Assembly: GCF_001509795.1 (NCBI RefSeq)
Contig: NZ_LLZN01000057.1
Span: forward strand, 25,475 to 89,474
Direction: 5' to 3'
Source: Streptomyces sp. NRRL WC-3605
Lineage (GTDB): Bacteria; Actinomycetota; Actinomycetes; Streptomycetales; Streptomycetaceae
Length of the DNA stretch: 64,000 nt
In this document: piece after piece, positions 16,820-25,859 of the stretch
Numbering within the stretch: position 1 is the first letter of the stretch
Layout of the letters: each line of letters starts with the position of its first letter
Notes under the pieces: model-generated
What the model was told of the DNA's origin: nothing
The model's database searches: none
Seen by the model: only the letters and a program-made list of their open reading frames with translations
Position numbers and translations under genes: made by a program

Positions 16820-19027
16820 ATGCCCCGCTTCAGCGTCATCGTTCCGTCCCATGGTGTCGCGGGCCGGCTGTCCCGCGCGCTGGACTCGGTGCTCACCCAG
16901 TCCTTCGGCGACGTGGAGCTGATCGCGGTCTGCGACGGTCCCGGCTGCCCCGCGGCGGACGTCGTCTCCCGGTACACGGGGCGGGACCGGCGGGTGGTGC
17001 CGGTGCACGCGCCACCGTCGGAGGGCACGGCCGGGGCACGCAACGCGGGGCTGCGCTCCGCCACCGGTGACTGGGTGCTGTTCCTGGACGGCGACGACGA
17101 GCTGGCGCCGGGCGCGCTGGCGGCCCTGGACGGACGGCTGCGGGAGACCGGCGAGGCGGACGTCGTGTACTGCGGGCACGAGCGGGTCCCGTGGTGGACG
17201 GGCGAGCCGACCGAACCGGCGGCGCCGCTGCTGGCCCGCGCCCCCGACGGGGCCTTCCCGCCCGAGCGGGCCCCGTGGCTGACCGGCGTCGGGCTGCCCG
17301 CCTGGAGCGCGGCCTACCGGCGCGCCTTCCTCACCGAGCAGGAACTCGCGTTCCCCGGCGGTCACTTCACAGACGTCGGCTTCGGCGGGCTGGCCGCCCT
17401 GGCCGCCGGGCGGATGGCGGTGCTGCGCCGGGTCGTCGTACGGCATCGGGTGCGGCGGCAGGGCAGCCGGCTGAACCGGCCGGGCCCGCACCACACCGAA
17501 CTGCTGGACCAGGTGGAGCTGGTGCTGACCCGGGCCGCCGAACAGCGGCTGCCGGGGCACCGCCACGGGCCGCTGTTCCGGGAGTTGTTCGCCGCCGTGC
17601 TGAAGACGGCCGCCCATCCGCGGCGGCTGCCGGACGGGCGGCGCGCGTTCTTCCGCCGGGCCGGGGTGCTGTACCGCCGGCACCGCCCGGCCGGTTTCCG
17701 CGTGCCGGGCGGCAGTCCGGGGGTGCAGCACCGGCTGCTGGCGGTCGGCGCGTACGGCGCGTTCCGGGTGCTGCGCGCGGCGAACCGGGCGGTGGGCGGG
17801 GTCCTCGCGCGGGTGCCGCGCCCGCGCGGGCTGCGCACCCGGCTGCGCTACCGGCGCCGGCTGCGCCGCCCCCTGGACCGCGACCTCGTGGTGTACTGCG
17901 CGTACTGGGGCCGCGGCTACCTCTGCAACCCGGCCGCGATCCACGCCAAGGCCCGAGAACTGGCCCCACACCTGCGCTCGGTGTTCCTGGTCGAGGCGGA
18001 GCAGGCGGCCACGCTGCCCGACGGCGTGGAGCACGCCGTCATCGGCTCCCGTGCGTACTGGGACGTGCTGGCCCGTGCCGCGTATCTCGTCAACAACGCC
18101 AACTTCTCGGACGCGGTCGTCAAACGCCCGGGCAGCGTGCACCTGTCCACCCAGCACGGCACGCCGCTGAAAAAGATGGGTGCCGACCAGGCGACGTACC
18201 CGGTGGTGGCCGCCGCGACCGGCAGCTTCGCCCGGCTGCTGGCCCGCGTGGACCGCTGGGACTACAACGTGACCTCCAACCGGCACTCCACGGAGATGTG
18301 GGAGAGCGCCTACCCCGCCGCCCACGAGACGCTGGAGTACGGCTATCCGCGCAACGACGTCTACTACACGGCGACCGCCGAGGACGTCGCCCGCGTCCGG
18401 CGTGAACTCGGCGTCCCGGAGGGGAAGAAGGCCCTGCTGTACGCGCCGACGCACCGCGACCACGCGTCCGGCTTCGAGCCGGGCCTGGACCTCGCGGCGC
18501 TGTGCGAGGAGATCGGCGACGAGTACGTCGTGCTGCTGCGCGCCCACTACTTCTACGACCGGGGCGACCGGCGCGCGTCCGGCCGGATCATCGACGTGAC
18601 GGGGCATCTGTCCTCGGAGGACGTGTGCCTGGCCGCGGACGCGCTGATCACCGACTACTCGTCCATCATGTTCGACTACGCCAACCTGGACCGGCCGATC
18701 GTCGTGTACGCCGACGACTGGGACGTCTACCAGGAGGTGCGGGGCGTCTACTTCGACCTGATGCGGGAGCCGCCGGGCCGGGTGGCGCGCACCCCCGGCG
18801 AGCTGGCGGCGCTGCTGCGGGACGGCTCGTACGCGGACGAGGAGGCCCGGGCGCTGCGGGCCGCGTTCCGGGAGCGCTTCTGCCAGTTCGACGACGGGCG
18901 GGCCGCCGAGCGTGTGGTGCGCCGGGTGCTGCTGGGCGAGCCACCCGAGGCGCTCCCCCCGGTGGTCCCGCTCGCCGAGCGCGTCCCCGCCCCCGTCCCC
19001 GCCGCGACGACCCTCACCAGGAGCTGA
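16820..19027 (+). CDS. GT2 glycosyltransferase / TagF-like poly(glycerophosphate) polymerase fusion
   Basis: 735 residues. N-terminal GT2 domain with FSVIVPSHG and an intact acidic motif FLDGDDE. C-terminal TagF-like domain with every key residue present: HGTPLK (His446), LLRAH (His576) and ITDYSSIMFDY. Of the four paralogues in this locus it is the only one with both halves apparently intact. TagF enzymes extend polyol-phosphate chains from CDP-activated donors at the inner membrane face. The ATG at 16820 begins the family MPRFSVIVP. 168 bases separate it from the previous gene, with no feature I can support; the next paralogue begins 1 base after its stop, so they are coupled. Confidence 0.88.
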   Translation: MPRFSVIVPSHGVAGRLSRALDSVLTQSFGDVELIAVCDGPGCPAADVVSRYTGRDRRVVPVHAPPSEGTAGARNAGLRSATGDWVLFLDGDDELAPGALAALDGRLRETGEADVVYCGHERVPWWTGEPTEPAAPLLARAPDGAFPPERAPWLTGVGLPAWSAAYRRAFLTEQELAFPGGHFTDVGFGGLAALAAGRMAVLRRVVVRHRVRRQGSRLNRPGPHHTELLDQVELVLTRAAEQRLPGHRHGPLFRELFAAVLKTAAHPRRLPDGRRAFFRRAGVLYRRHRPAGFRVPGGSPGVQHRLLAVGAYGAFRVLRAANRAVGGVLARVPRPRGLRTRLRYRRRLRRPLDRDLVVYCAYWGRGYLCNPAAIHAKARELAPHLRSVFLVEAEQAATLPDGVEHAVIGSRAYWDVLARAAYLVNNANFSDAVVKRPGSVHLSTQHGTPLKKMGADQATYPVVAAATGSFARLLARVDRWDYNVTSNRHSTEMWESAYPAAHETLEYGYPRNDVYYTATAEDVARVRRELGVPEGKKALLYAPTHRDHASGFEPGLDLAALCEEIGDEYVVLLRAHYFYDRGDRRASGRIIDVTGHLSSEDVCLAADALITDYSSIMFDYANLDRPIVVYADDWDVYQEVRGVYFDLMREPPGRVARTPGELAALLRDGSYADEEARALRAAFRERFCQFDDGRAAERVVRRVLLGEPPEALPPVVPLAERVPAPVPAATTLTRS

Positions 19028-19028
19028 C

Positions 19029-21266
19029 GTGCCCCGCTTCAGTGTCATCGTGCCCGTCTTCAAGGTGCAGGGCTTCCTGCGGGAGTGCCTGGACTCGGTG
19101 CTCGGGCAGTCGTACGCCGATCTGGAGGTGATCGCGGTCGACGACCGCTCCCCCGACGGCTGCCCCGCCATCCTGGACGGCTACGCCGAGCGGGACCCCC
19201 GGGTGCGGGTGCTGCACCTGCCGGAGAACGTCGGCCTGGGCCGGGCCCGCAACGCGGGGCTGGCGGAGGCGAGCGGCGACTACGTGCTGTTCCTGGACAG
19301 CGACGACCGCTGGACGCCGGGTCTGCTGGAGGCGGTCGACGCCCGGCTGACGGCGGCCGACGAGCCGGACATCTTGGTCTTCGACCATGTGCGCACCCAC
19401 TGGTGGGGCCGCGGAGGCCGCAGCGAGGCCGCCGACCTGCTGGCGGCGGCCGGGACGGACGTGGTGAACGTCCGGGAGAGTCCTCAGTACCTGCGCCTGT
19501 TCCTGGTCGCGTGGAACAAGGCGTACCGCCGGGACTTCTTCCTGGGGCACGGTCTGCGGTACGCGCCGGGCCTGTACGAGGACGCGCCGGTCACCTACCG
19601 CTCGATGGTGCTGGCCGAGCGGATCGTGTGCCTGGAGCGGATCGGCGTCGAGTACCGGCAGCGCCGCCAGGGCGCGATCACCAGGACGCCGGGGCGGCGG
19701 CACTTCGACATCTTCCCCCAGTACGACGGCCTGTTCGCCTTCCTTGCGGAGCGGCCGGACCTGGTGTGGGCGCGGCCCTTGCTGTTCGAACGCGCGCTGG
19801 ACCACATGCTGTTCGTGCTGGCCCGCGAGGACCGGGTGCGCCCGGCGGACCGGCCGGCCTTCCACCGCGAGATCCGCGCCTTCCACGCGCGGCACCGCCC
19901 CGAGGGCTTCGTCCCGCCGGAGGGCCGGCGCGGCACCGAGATGCGGCTGCTGGCGTCGGCGCCCTACGCCTCGTACGCGGCGGTCCGCGGGCTGCGTGAG
20001 CTGCGGCGGGTGGCCGGGGGCGGCGCCCGGAAGGTGACGGGGGCGGTGTCGGGGCGGGCGCACCGCGCCTGGTACGCGGCCTGTTCACGGCGTCCGCTGG
20101 ATCCGGATCTCGCCGTCTACTCGGCGTTCTCGCACCGGGGCGTGCTGGGGGACCCCGCGGCGATCCACGCCAAGGCGCGGGAGATCGCCCCGCATCTGCG
20201 GGGCGTGTGGGTGGTCCGGGAGGACGCGGTGGCGGACCTGCCGCCCGGCACGGACTTCGTGACGCCCGGCTCGCGGCACTTCCACGAGGTCATGGCGCGG
20301 GCCACGTACTGGGTGAACAACGTCAACTGGCCGGGCACGCTGGCCAAGCGGCCGGGCAGCGTGCACATCCAGACCCACCGGGGCACCCCGCTGAAGTACA
20401 TGGGGGCCGACCTGCTGACCAAGCCGGGTGCCCGGCACGGGTTCGACGTGCCGAAGATGCTGTGGCGGGCGGACCGCTGGGACTACAGCCTGGTGGCGAG
20501 CCGGCACGCGGAACTGGCGTGGGAGCGGGCCTACCCCTGTCACTACACCTCGGTCAGGACGGGCAGCCCCCGCAACGACGTGCTGGTCACGGCGGGCCCC
20601 GAGGCGACGGAGGCGGCCCGGGCGCGGCTGGGCGTGCCGCCGGGGAACACCGTGGTGCTGTACGCGCCGACCCGCCGGGACTACCGCAAGGGCGGGCACG
20701 TCGACCGGATCGACCTGGCGCGGTTCGCCCGCGACCTCGGGGAGGGCCGCACGCTGGTGGCGCGGCTGCACCCGTCGCTCGCGCAGGGCGTCGCGCGCGG
20801 GCTGGGCCTGGCGGATCTGCACCGCAGGGGCGTGCTGGTCGACGCGACGGACGTGCCGCGGGCCGAGGACGTGCTCCTCGCGGCGGACGTGATGGTCACC
20901 GACTACTCGTCCCTGATGTTCGACTACGCCCTGCTGGACCGGCCTCTCGTGGTGCACGCGGACGACTGGGGGGCGTTCACGGCGAGCCGGGGCGCCTACG
21001 TCGACCTCATGGCCGAGGCGCCGGGGCATGTGACGCGCTCGTACGGGGAGTTGGCGGAGCTGTTCGCGTCCGGGGCGTGGCGGGACGGGGAGTCGGCGCG
21101 GCTGCGGCGGCGGTTCAAGGAGCGGTTCTGCGAGTTCGACGACGGGCTGGCCGCCGAGCGGGTCGTGCGGGCGCTGATGCTGGGCGAGCCGATGCCGGGA
21201 CGGGCGGCGGGGACGGGCCGGGTGCCGGGTCCGGCGGGCCCTCGGTCGCTCCTGGACACGCGCTGA
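19029..21266 (+). CDS. GT2 glycosyltransferase / TagF-like fusion with altered histidine motif
   Basis: 745 residues, same architecture. GT2 half intact (FSVIVPVFKVQ, VDDRSPD, FLDSDDRW). In the TagF half the HGTPLK motif reads HRGTPLK: Arg451 occupies the His position and a His (450) sits just before it. The second histidine (RLHPSL, His581) and VTDYSSLMFDY are present. GTG start at 19029, one base after the previous stop, with AGGAG overlapping that gene's last codons. Donor and acceptor cannot be read; the His-to-Arg change points to altered chemistry or loss of polymerase activity. Confidence 0.86.
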   Translation: MPRFSVIVPVFKVQGFLRECLDSVLGQSYADLEVIAVDDRSPDGCPAILDGYAERDPRVRVLHLPENVGLGRARNAGLAEASGDYVLFLDSDDRWTPGLLEAVDARLTAADEPDILVFDHVRTHWWGRGGRSEAADLLAAAGTDVVNVRESPQYLRLFLVAWNKAYRRDFFLGHGLRYAPGLYEDAPVTYRSMVLAERIVCLERIGVEYRQRRQGAITRTPGRRHFDIFPQYDGLFAFLAERPDLVWARPLLFERALDHMLFVLAREDRVRPADRPAFHREIRAFHARHRPEGFVPPEGRRGTEMRLLASAPYASYAAVRGLRELRRVAGGGARKVTGAVSGRAHRAWYAACSRRPLDPDLAVYSAFSHRGVLGDPAAIHAKAREIAPHLRGVWVVREDAVADLPPGTDFVTPGSRHFHEVMARATYWVNNVNWPGTLAKRPGSVHIQTHRGTPLKYMGADLLTKPGARHGFDVPKMLWRADRWDYSLVASRHAELAWERAYPCHYTSVRTGSPRNDVLVTAGPEATEAARARLGVPPGNTVVLYAPTRRDYRKGGHVDRIDLARFARDLGEGRTLVARLHPSLAQGVARGLGLADLHRRGVLVDATDVPRAEDVLLAADVMVTDYSSLMFDYALLDRPLVVHADDWGAFTASRGAYVDLMAEAPGHVTRSYGELAELFASGAWRDGESARLRRRFKERFCEFDDGLAAERVVRALMLGEPMPGRAAGTGRVPGPAGPRSLLDTR

Positions 21267-21344
21267 CCGGCATCCGCAGCACGGAACTCACCCGAAGAGG
21301 TGAAGAGCGTCAGAGCCGTTGACCCGAGCGGGAAGACTCGGCAG

Positions 21345-22943
21345 ATGCCTGGAACCCCCACACCCTCCTCGACCCGAGACGCGGGTGCCCCCACGGGGAC
21401 CCTCGTGCGGAGGGCCGTGCGCGGCGCGAGCGCGCTGCGCGGCGGTCGCGGCCCGCGCCCGACGCCGTACCAGGCCGTCGGGTTCGTGTTCTGCCTGGTG
21501 ATGCTGCTGGCGTACTGGGCGGTGCCGTTGTGCTGCGACGCAGGGCAGCACGCGGCGGTCGTGGAGCGGCTGCGGGCGGACCTGTTCCATCCGCGCCATC
21601 CGATGGCGGACCTGCCGGGCGCCGGCAGCCCCTACTACTCCCCGTACGCGGTCGCCGAGGCCGTCTTCGCGCTGCTGACCGGGCTGGGCGGCTGGGAGGT
21701 GGTGCGGCTGGCCGGGGTGCTGAACCTGCTGGTCCTGCTGACCGGGATCGGCCGGCTGACGCGCGTGCTGACCCCGCGGCCGTGGGCGCCGGTGCTGGCG
21801 CTGGGCGCGATGACGCTGCTGTGGGGCACCGAGCGGGCCTGGTGGAGCGGCTATCTGAACCTGATGTCGATGACCGGGAACCTGGGGTACCCGTCGGCGT
21901 TCGCCATCGGGCTGACCTTCTGGGCATGGGCCCTGACGGGGGCACGCGCCCGCGGCGGGCGGGCGGTCCGGTACGTCGGCCCGAGCGGCCTGCCCGGCTG
22001 GGCCGGGTACGCCGCACTCGGGGTGCTCTACGGGCTGATCCTGCTGATCCATCCGATCACGGCGGTGGCCGCGGCCCTGGGGGCGGTGGCGTTCGTCGCC
22101 GGATGGCAGCGCCCGTGGCAGGCCGCCGCCGTGGCGCGCTGGGGGCTGACGGCGGCCGTGGCGGTGCTCGTCGCCCGGTCCTGGCCGTACTTCGACGTGT
22201 TCGCGCTGGCCGGGGACGGCAGCGTGGACGCGATGCACCGGCAGCTGTACGAGCACCTGGGCGGGCAGTTCTGGCTGGCGCTGCTGGGCCTGCCCGCGCT
22301 GTGGCTGCGCGGGCGCCGCGCGTCCTGGCGGGACCCGCTGGTCCTGCTGTTCGCCCTGGACTGCCTGCTGGTGGCGTACGGCTGGGTGAGCGGCCGCTAT
22401 ACCTACGGCAGGATCCTCGGCCTCACCGTGGTGCCGCTCCAGTTCGCGCTGGCGGTGGAGCTGGCGGCGCCCCGGCCGTGGGGCGCGGCGCGCCGGGCGC
22501 TGGGCCTGGCCGCCGCGGCCGGTGCCTGTGCCGGGTTCCTCACCGTGCAGGGCGGGGCGGTGCTCCCCACGGCCCTGGATCCGCTGGACCTGGAGCAGCC
22601 GTCGCGCTGGCCGTCGTACGCCTGGGTGGCGCGGCATGTGGCGAAGGGCGAGGTGGTCGTCTCCGACGGGCACTACGCGCCGCGCTCCCTGCCCGGCTAC
22701 GGAGTGAACCTCGCGGCGCCGGTGTGGCCCGACCCCGCGCTCGACGAGCGGCAGCGGGAGCGCCGGGCCGCCGACGTCCGCGCGTACCTCGCCCCCGACT
22801 CCACCCGCGCCACGCGGACGGCCGTCGCCCGCCGGTACCACGCGCGCTGGCTGCTGCTGACGCGCTGGAAGAAGGTGCCGGAGGAGGCGGTCGTCGTGGC
22901 GTGGAGCCGGGAGACGGGGGAGGTACTGGCGCGGATCGGCTGA
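21345..22943 (+). CDS. Polytopic membrane protein, probable GT-C-type glycosyltransferase
   Basis: 532 residues with about ten hydrophobic spans. After the first span comes a loop, DAGQHAAVVERLR, then SPYYSPY; the same pattern (GDLGMHAATVERLR, SPYYSPW) is in the protein at 33484-34980, so the two are paralogues at the two sides of this locus. An Asp in the first outer loop of a polytopic protein with a soluble C-terminal part fits GT-C enzymes that use lipid-phosphate sugars, but that is inference; no named family is certain. I prefer the ATG at 21345 (GGAAG 9 bases upstream); a GTG at 21300 is the alternative. It converges on ohr with only 12 bases between stops. Confidence 0.7.
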   Translation: MPGTPTPSSTRDAGAPTGTLVRRAVRGASALRGGRGPRPTPYQAVGFVFCLVMLLAYWAVPLCCDAGQHAAVVERLRADLFHPRHPMADLPGAGSPYYSPYAVAEAVFALLTGLGGWEVVRLAGVLNLLVLLTGIGRLTRVLTPRPWAPVLALGAMTLLWGTERAWWSGYLNLMSMTGNLGYPSAFAIGLTFWAWALTGARARGGRAVRYVGPSGLPGWAGYAALGVLYGLILLIHPITAVAAALGAVAFVAGWQRPWQAAAVARWGLTAAVAVLVARSWPYFDVFALAGDGSVDAMHRQLYEHLGGQFWLALLGLPALWLRGRRASWRDPLVLLFALDCLLVAYGWVSGRYTYGRILGLTVVPLQFALAVELAAPRPWGAARRALGLAAAAGACAGFLTVQGGAVLPTALDPLDLEQPSRWPSYAWVARHVAKGEVVVSDGHYAPRSLPGYGVNLAAPVWPDPALDERQRERRAADVRAYLAPDSTRATRTAVARRYHARWLLLTRWKKVPEEAVVVAWSRETGEVLARIG

Positions 22944-22955
22944 CGGGCGCCGGGG

Positions 22956-23369
22956 TTACTCGATGACGAGGTCCACGTCGATGTTGCCGCGGGTGGCGTT
23001 GGAGTAGGGGCAGACCTGGTGGGCCTGCTCGACCAGCTTGCGGCCGGTCGGCTCGTCGAGGGTGTCGGGCAGCTCGACACGCAGGGTGACCTTGAGACCG
23101 AAGCCCTCGCCCTGCTTGCCGATGCCGACCTCGGCGGTGACGGCGGCCTCGGAGACGTCGACCTTGGCCTGCCGGCCGACCAGGCCGAGCGCGCTGCCGA
23201 AGCAGGCGGCGTACCCGGCGGCGAACAGCTGCTCCGGGTTGGTGCCCTCGCCGTTGCCGCCCAGCTCCACCGGCGGGGCCAGCTTGACGTCGATGCGGCC
23301 GTCGTTGGAGACGGCGCGACCGTCGCGGCCGTGGGTGGCGGTGGCGACTGCGGTGTAGAGCGCGTCCAT
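22956..23369 (-). CDS. ohr: Organic hydroperoxide resistance protein Ohr
   Basis: 137 residues, OsmC/Ohr family. These dimeric cytosolic enzymes reduce organic and fatty-acid hydroperoxides with two reactive cysteines. Both are here: Cys56 (GYAACFGSAL) and Cys120 (VCPYSNATRGN). The start at 23369 gives the family MDALYTAVATATHG. Divergently transcribed from the regulator ohrR with a perfect OhrR-type palindrome between them, so it is almost certainly derepressed when OhrR is oxidised. Confidence 0.95.
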   Translation of the reverse strand: MDALYTAVATATHGRDGRAVSNDGRIDVKLAPPVELGGNGEGTNPEQLFAAGYAACFGSALGLVGRQAKVDVSEAAVTAEVGIGKQGEGFGLKVTLRVELPDTLDEPTGRKLVEQAHQVCPYSNATRGNIDVDLVIE

Positions 23370-23470
23370 GGAGAACCATCCCTCTCGTAGGTCGTGACGG
23401 ACGCCGGGGCGTCCGTGACTGTGCGGTCCGCCCCGTTCCGTCCCGGGGCCGCCGTACGACCACAAGTAGA

Positions 23471-23491
23471 GCACGCAATTCAATTGCGTGC
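23471..23491. promoter_or_regulatory. OhrR operator
   Basis: A perfect 21-bp palindrome: arms GCACGCAATT (23471-23480) and AATTGCGTGC (23482-23491) around a single central C. The AATT-N-AATT core matches the OhrR operator type known from Bacillus and Xanthomonas. It sits between ohr and ohrR, 35 bases before the ohrR ATG and about 100 from the ohr ATG, placed to control both. Confidence 0.88.
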
Positions 23492-23526
23492 AACTGAGTG
23501 GCCCACAGGGGAGCTACTCTGGAGTC

Positions 23527-23985
23527 ATGACGAGCACGCCCACGGCCGACTGGCTCCGCCTCGACCAGCAGATCTGCTTCTCCCTGAACGCGGCCTCGCG
23601 CGCCTTCGGCGGCGTCTACCGCGTGGTCCTGAAGGATCTGGGCCTCACCTACCCGCAGTACCTGGTGATGCTGGTGCTGTGGGAGCAGGGCGAGCTGCCC
23701 GTGAAGCGGCTCGGGGAGCACCTGCGCCTCGACTCCGGCACCCTGTCGCCGCTGCTCAAGCGGCTGGAGGCGGCCGGCCTCGTCCGCCGGGAGCGCAGCG
23801 CCCGCGACGAGCGCTCGGTGGAGGTGCGACTGACGGAGGAGGGCGACGCCCTGCGCGAGCGCGCGCTCGAGGTGCCGCGCCGGATCTCGGCGGCCACCGG
23901 GTTCGACGTGGACGAGATCCGCGAGCTGCGGGAGCGGCTCGACCGGCTCACCTCCGCGCTGGACACGGCGGCACGGGACGCGTAG
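23527..23985 (+). CDS. ohrR: MarR-family organic-peroxide sensor OhrR
   Basis: 152 residues, winged-helix MarR repressor. The redox-sensing N-terminal cysteine is Cys17 ([14 protein letters not shown]). There is no second cysteine, so this is a one-Cys OhrR that would be inactivated by mixed disulfide or overoxidation. Recognition helix region: [19 protein letters not shown]; wing: [17 protein letters not shown]. The ATG at 23527 lies 35 bases after the operator palindrome, so it probably represses itself as well as ohr. Confidence 0.94.
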   Translation: MTSTPTADWLRLDQQICFSLNAASRAFGGVYRVVLKDLGLTYPQYLVMLVLWEQGELPVKRLGEHLRLDSGTLSPLLKRLEAAGLVRRERSARDERSVEVRLTEEGDALRERALEVPRRISAATGFDVDEIRELRERLDRLTSALDTAARDA

Positions 23986-24196
23986 AGCCCGGCCGCCCGA
24001 TGGGCCGTATTCGTACTATTAGCCGACATTCATGACGGATATGCGGCGTATCTCCACCCGCATGCCATTTGTCCGTCCTACGATCCGCGGTGACGAGCAC
24101 TGAACCGGCCCGCGGTCGTCGTCGTCTTCCGCCACGGGCCGCACCTCCCGCCCTCGGGATCCGCCGCACCATCCCTACGACCCGGACCGTGGCCCC

Positions 24197-25807
24197 ATGC
24201 ACCCACCGCCCCCGCCCACCGCGCCCGACCGGCAGGTCGCCGTGGTCGTCATCGGCTACGACGACGCCGCCCATGTGACGACCGCCGTCCGCTCGGCGCT
24301 GGCCCAGGGCCCGGTCGTGCGGGAGGTCGTCGCCGTCGACGACTGCTCCACCGACGACAGCGCCGCCCGGCTGGCCGCCCTCGCCGCGACCGAGCCGCGC
24401 CTGAGGGTCGTACGGCGGCGGGTCAACAGCGGCGGCTGCGGCAGCCCGCGCAACACCGGCCTGGACCGGGTGACCGCGCCGTACGTCATGTTCCTGGACA
24501 GCGACGACGTCCTCGCGGCGGGCGCCGCCGGGACGCTGTGGGCGGCGGCGGACGGCTCCGGCGCCCAGGTCGCGGGCGGCCTGTGCGTACGACGGGAGCT
24601 GCCCGAGGGGCGCGAGGTGCCCTGGGAGCCGTCCCTGTACGCCGCGCACGCCGTGTTCGAGCGCCCCGCGCAACGCCCCCGGCTGGTCCACGACACCCTC
24701 TGCGTGAACAAGCTCTACCGCACCGACTTCCTGCGCGCCCACGGCATCCGCTTCCCCGAGGGCCGCTTCCCCTACGAGGACTTCGTGTTCACCGCGCGCG
24801 TCCTCGCCGCCCGCCCGCGGATCGCCGTCGTCCCCGACCTGGTCTACGTCTGGCACGTGCGCCGCGCGGCGGGCCGGCTGTCCATCTCCCTGGACCGCGC
24901 GGACGTCGCGAACTGGCGGGCCCGCACCGAGGCGAGCCGGCTCGCCCACGAGATCCTGCTGGGCTCCGGCCAGAAGGAGCTGGCCCGGGCCGCGCGCGCC
25001 AAGTTCCTCGACCACGAGATGCGGATGTACGTCCGCGAGCTGGGGCTGCGCGACGCGTCCTACCGGCGCGCCTGGTGGGCGCACACCCGGGCGTACCTCG
25101 CCGAGTACGACGCCTCGGACTGGGCGCACAACCCGACCGCGCCCGGCCGCCTGATCGGGCGGATCGTCCTGGCCTCGCCCGAGCCGCTCGACCTGCCCCG
25201 GCTGCGCGACCTCGCCTCCCGCCCCGCCCGCCTGCTGCCGCCGTACGCCCGGGCCGCCGACGGCACCCCGGTCTGGTCGGCCGCGCTCCCCCAGGTCACC
25301 CTGGAGCCGCTGCTGACCCGGCCCGTCGATGTCCTCCCGCTCGCCGTGGACGCGGACCTGCGCCCCGGGGCGCGGACCGCCGTCCTGCGGCTGCGCCTGC
25401 ACGAGCTGTACGGGCGGGTGGCACACGCGGGGCCCGCGGCGCTGGAGGTGGAGTGGCGGTGCCGGGAGACGGGACGCACCGCAGGGCCGCCCACAGCGGT
25501 GGTGCCGGAGCCGGACGGGGAGTCCTGGCGGGCCGAGAGCCCGGTGCGCTGGGCCGCGTTCGGCGCCGGCACCTGGGACCTGCGGCTGTGCCTCCGCTTC
25601 CGGGAGGGCGCCGAGCGCGAGGTCACCGCCCACGCCGTCACGGGCACCGGGGCGCTGCGCCGCCGCGCGGTCCTGGGCGCCGGGCACACCGTGGTCCTCG
25701 TCCAGCCCTACGCCACCCACTCCGGGGCGCTCGCCCTCCGCGTTGCCCCGGGCCTGCGGGGAGTTCTGTCCGTCGTCCGCGGCAGACTCCGCCGCCTGCT
25801 TCACTGA
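24197..25807 (+). CDS. Family 2 glycosyltransferase with C-terminal extension
   Basis: 536 residues. GT-A domain (about 12-290) with VVVIGYDDA, VDDCSTDD, SGGCGSPRNTGLD and FLDSDD, all intact; the PYEDF segment probably holds the catalytic base. The remaining about 240 residues are beta-rich with no motif I recognise; similar tails occur in wall-teichoic-acid glycosyltransferases of the TarP/TarS kind, where they aid oligomerisation. It is a paralogue of the gene at 31826-33487, sharing SGGC(G/S)xPRN and YVMFLDSDD. It begins the second part of the polymer locus, 211 bases after ohrR. The galE-like gene follows at 52 bases. Confidence 0.85.
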   Translation: MHPPPPPTAPDRQVAVVVIGYDDAAHVTTAVRSALAQGPVVREVVAVDDCSTDDSAARLAALAATEPRLRVVRRRVNSGGCGSPRNTGLDRVTAPYVMFLDSDDVLAAGAAGTLWAAADGSGAQVAGGLCVRRELPEGREVPWEPSLYAAHAVFERPAQRPRLVHDTLCVNKLYRTDFLRAHGIRFPEGRFPYEDFVFTARVLAARPRIAVVPDLVYVWHVRRAAGRLSISLDRADVANWRARTEASRLAHEILLGSGQKELARAARAKFLDHEMRMYVRELGLRDASYRRAWWAHTRAYLAEYDASDWAHNPTAPGRLIGRIVLASPEPLDLPRLRDLASRPARLLPPYARAADGTPVWSAALPQVTLEPLLTRPVDVLPLAVDADLRPGARTAVLRLRLHELYGRVAHAGPAALEVEWRCRETGRTAGPPTAVVPEPDGESWRAESPVRWAAFGAGTWDLRLCLRFREGAEREVTAHAVTGTGALRRRAVLGAGHTVVLVQPYATHSGALALRVAPGLRGVLSVVRGRLRRLLH

Positions 25808-25859
25808 CAGCGACACCGACCTGCACGAGCACTGGCCACTGATGAGGGGACGGCCGCAC

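Noticed and set aside
14404..17070. Frame beginning ATG at 14404 as the start of the first GT2-TagF gene
   Set aside because: It is in a different frame; the MPRFSVIVP N-terminus shared by the paralogues starts at TTG 14411.
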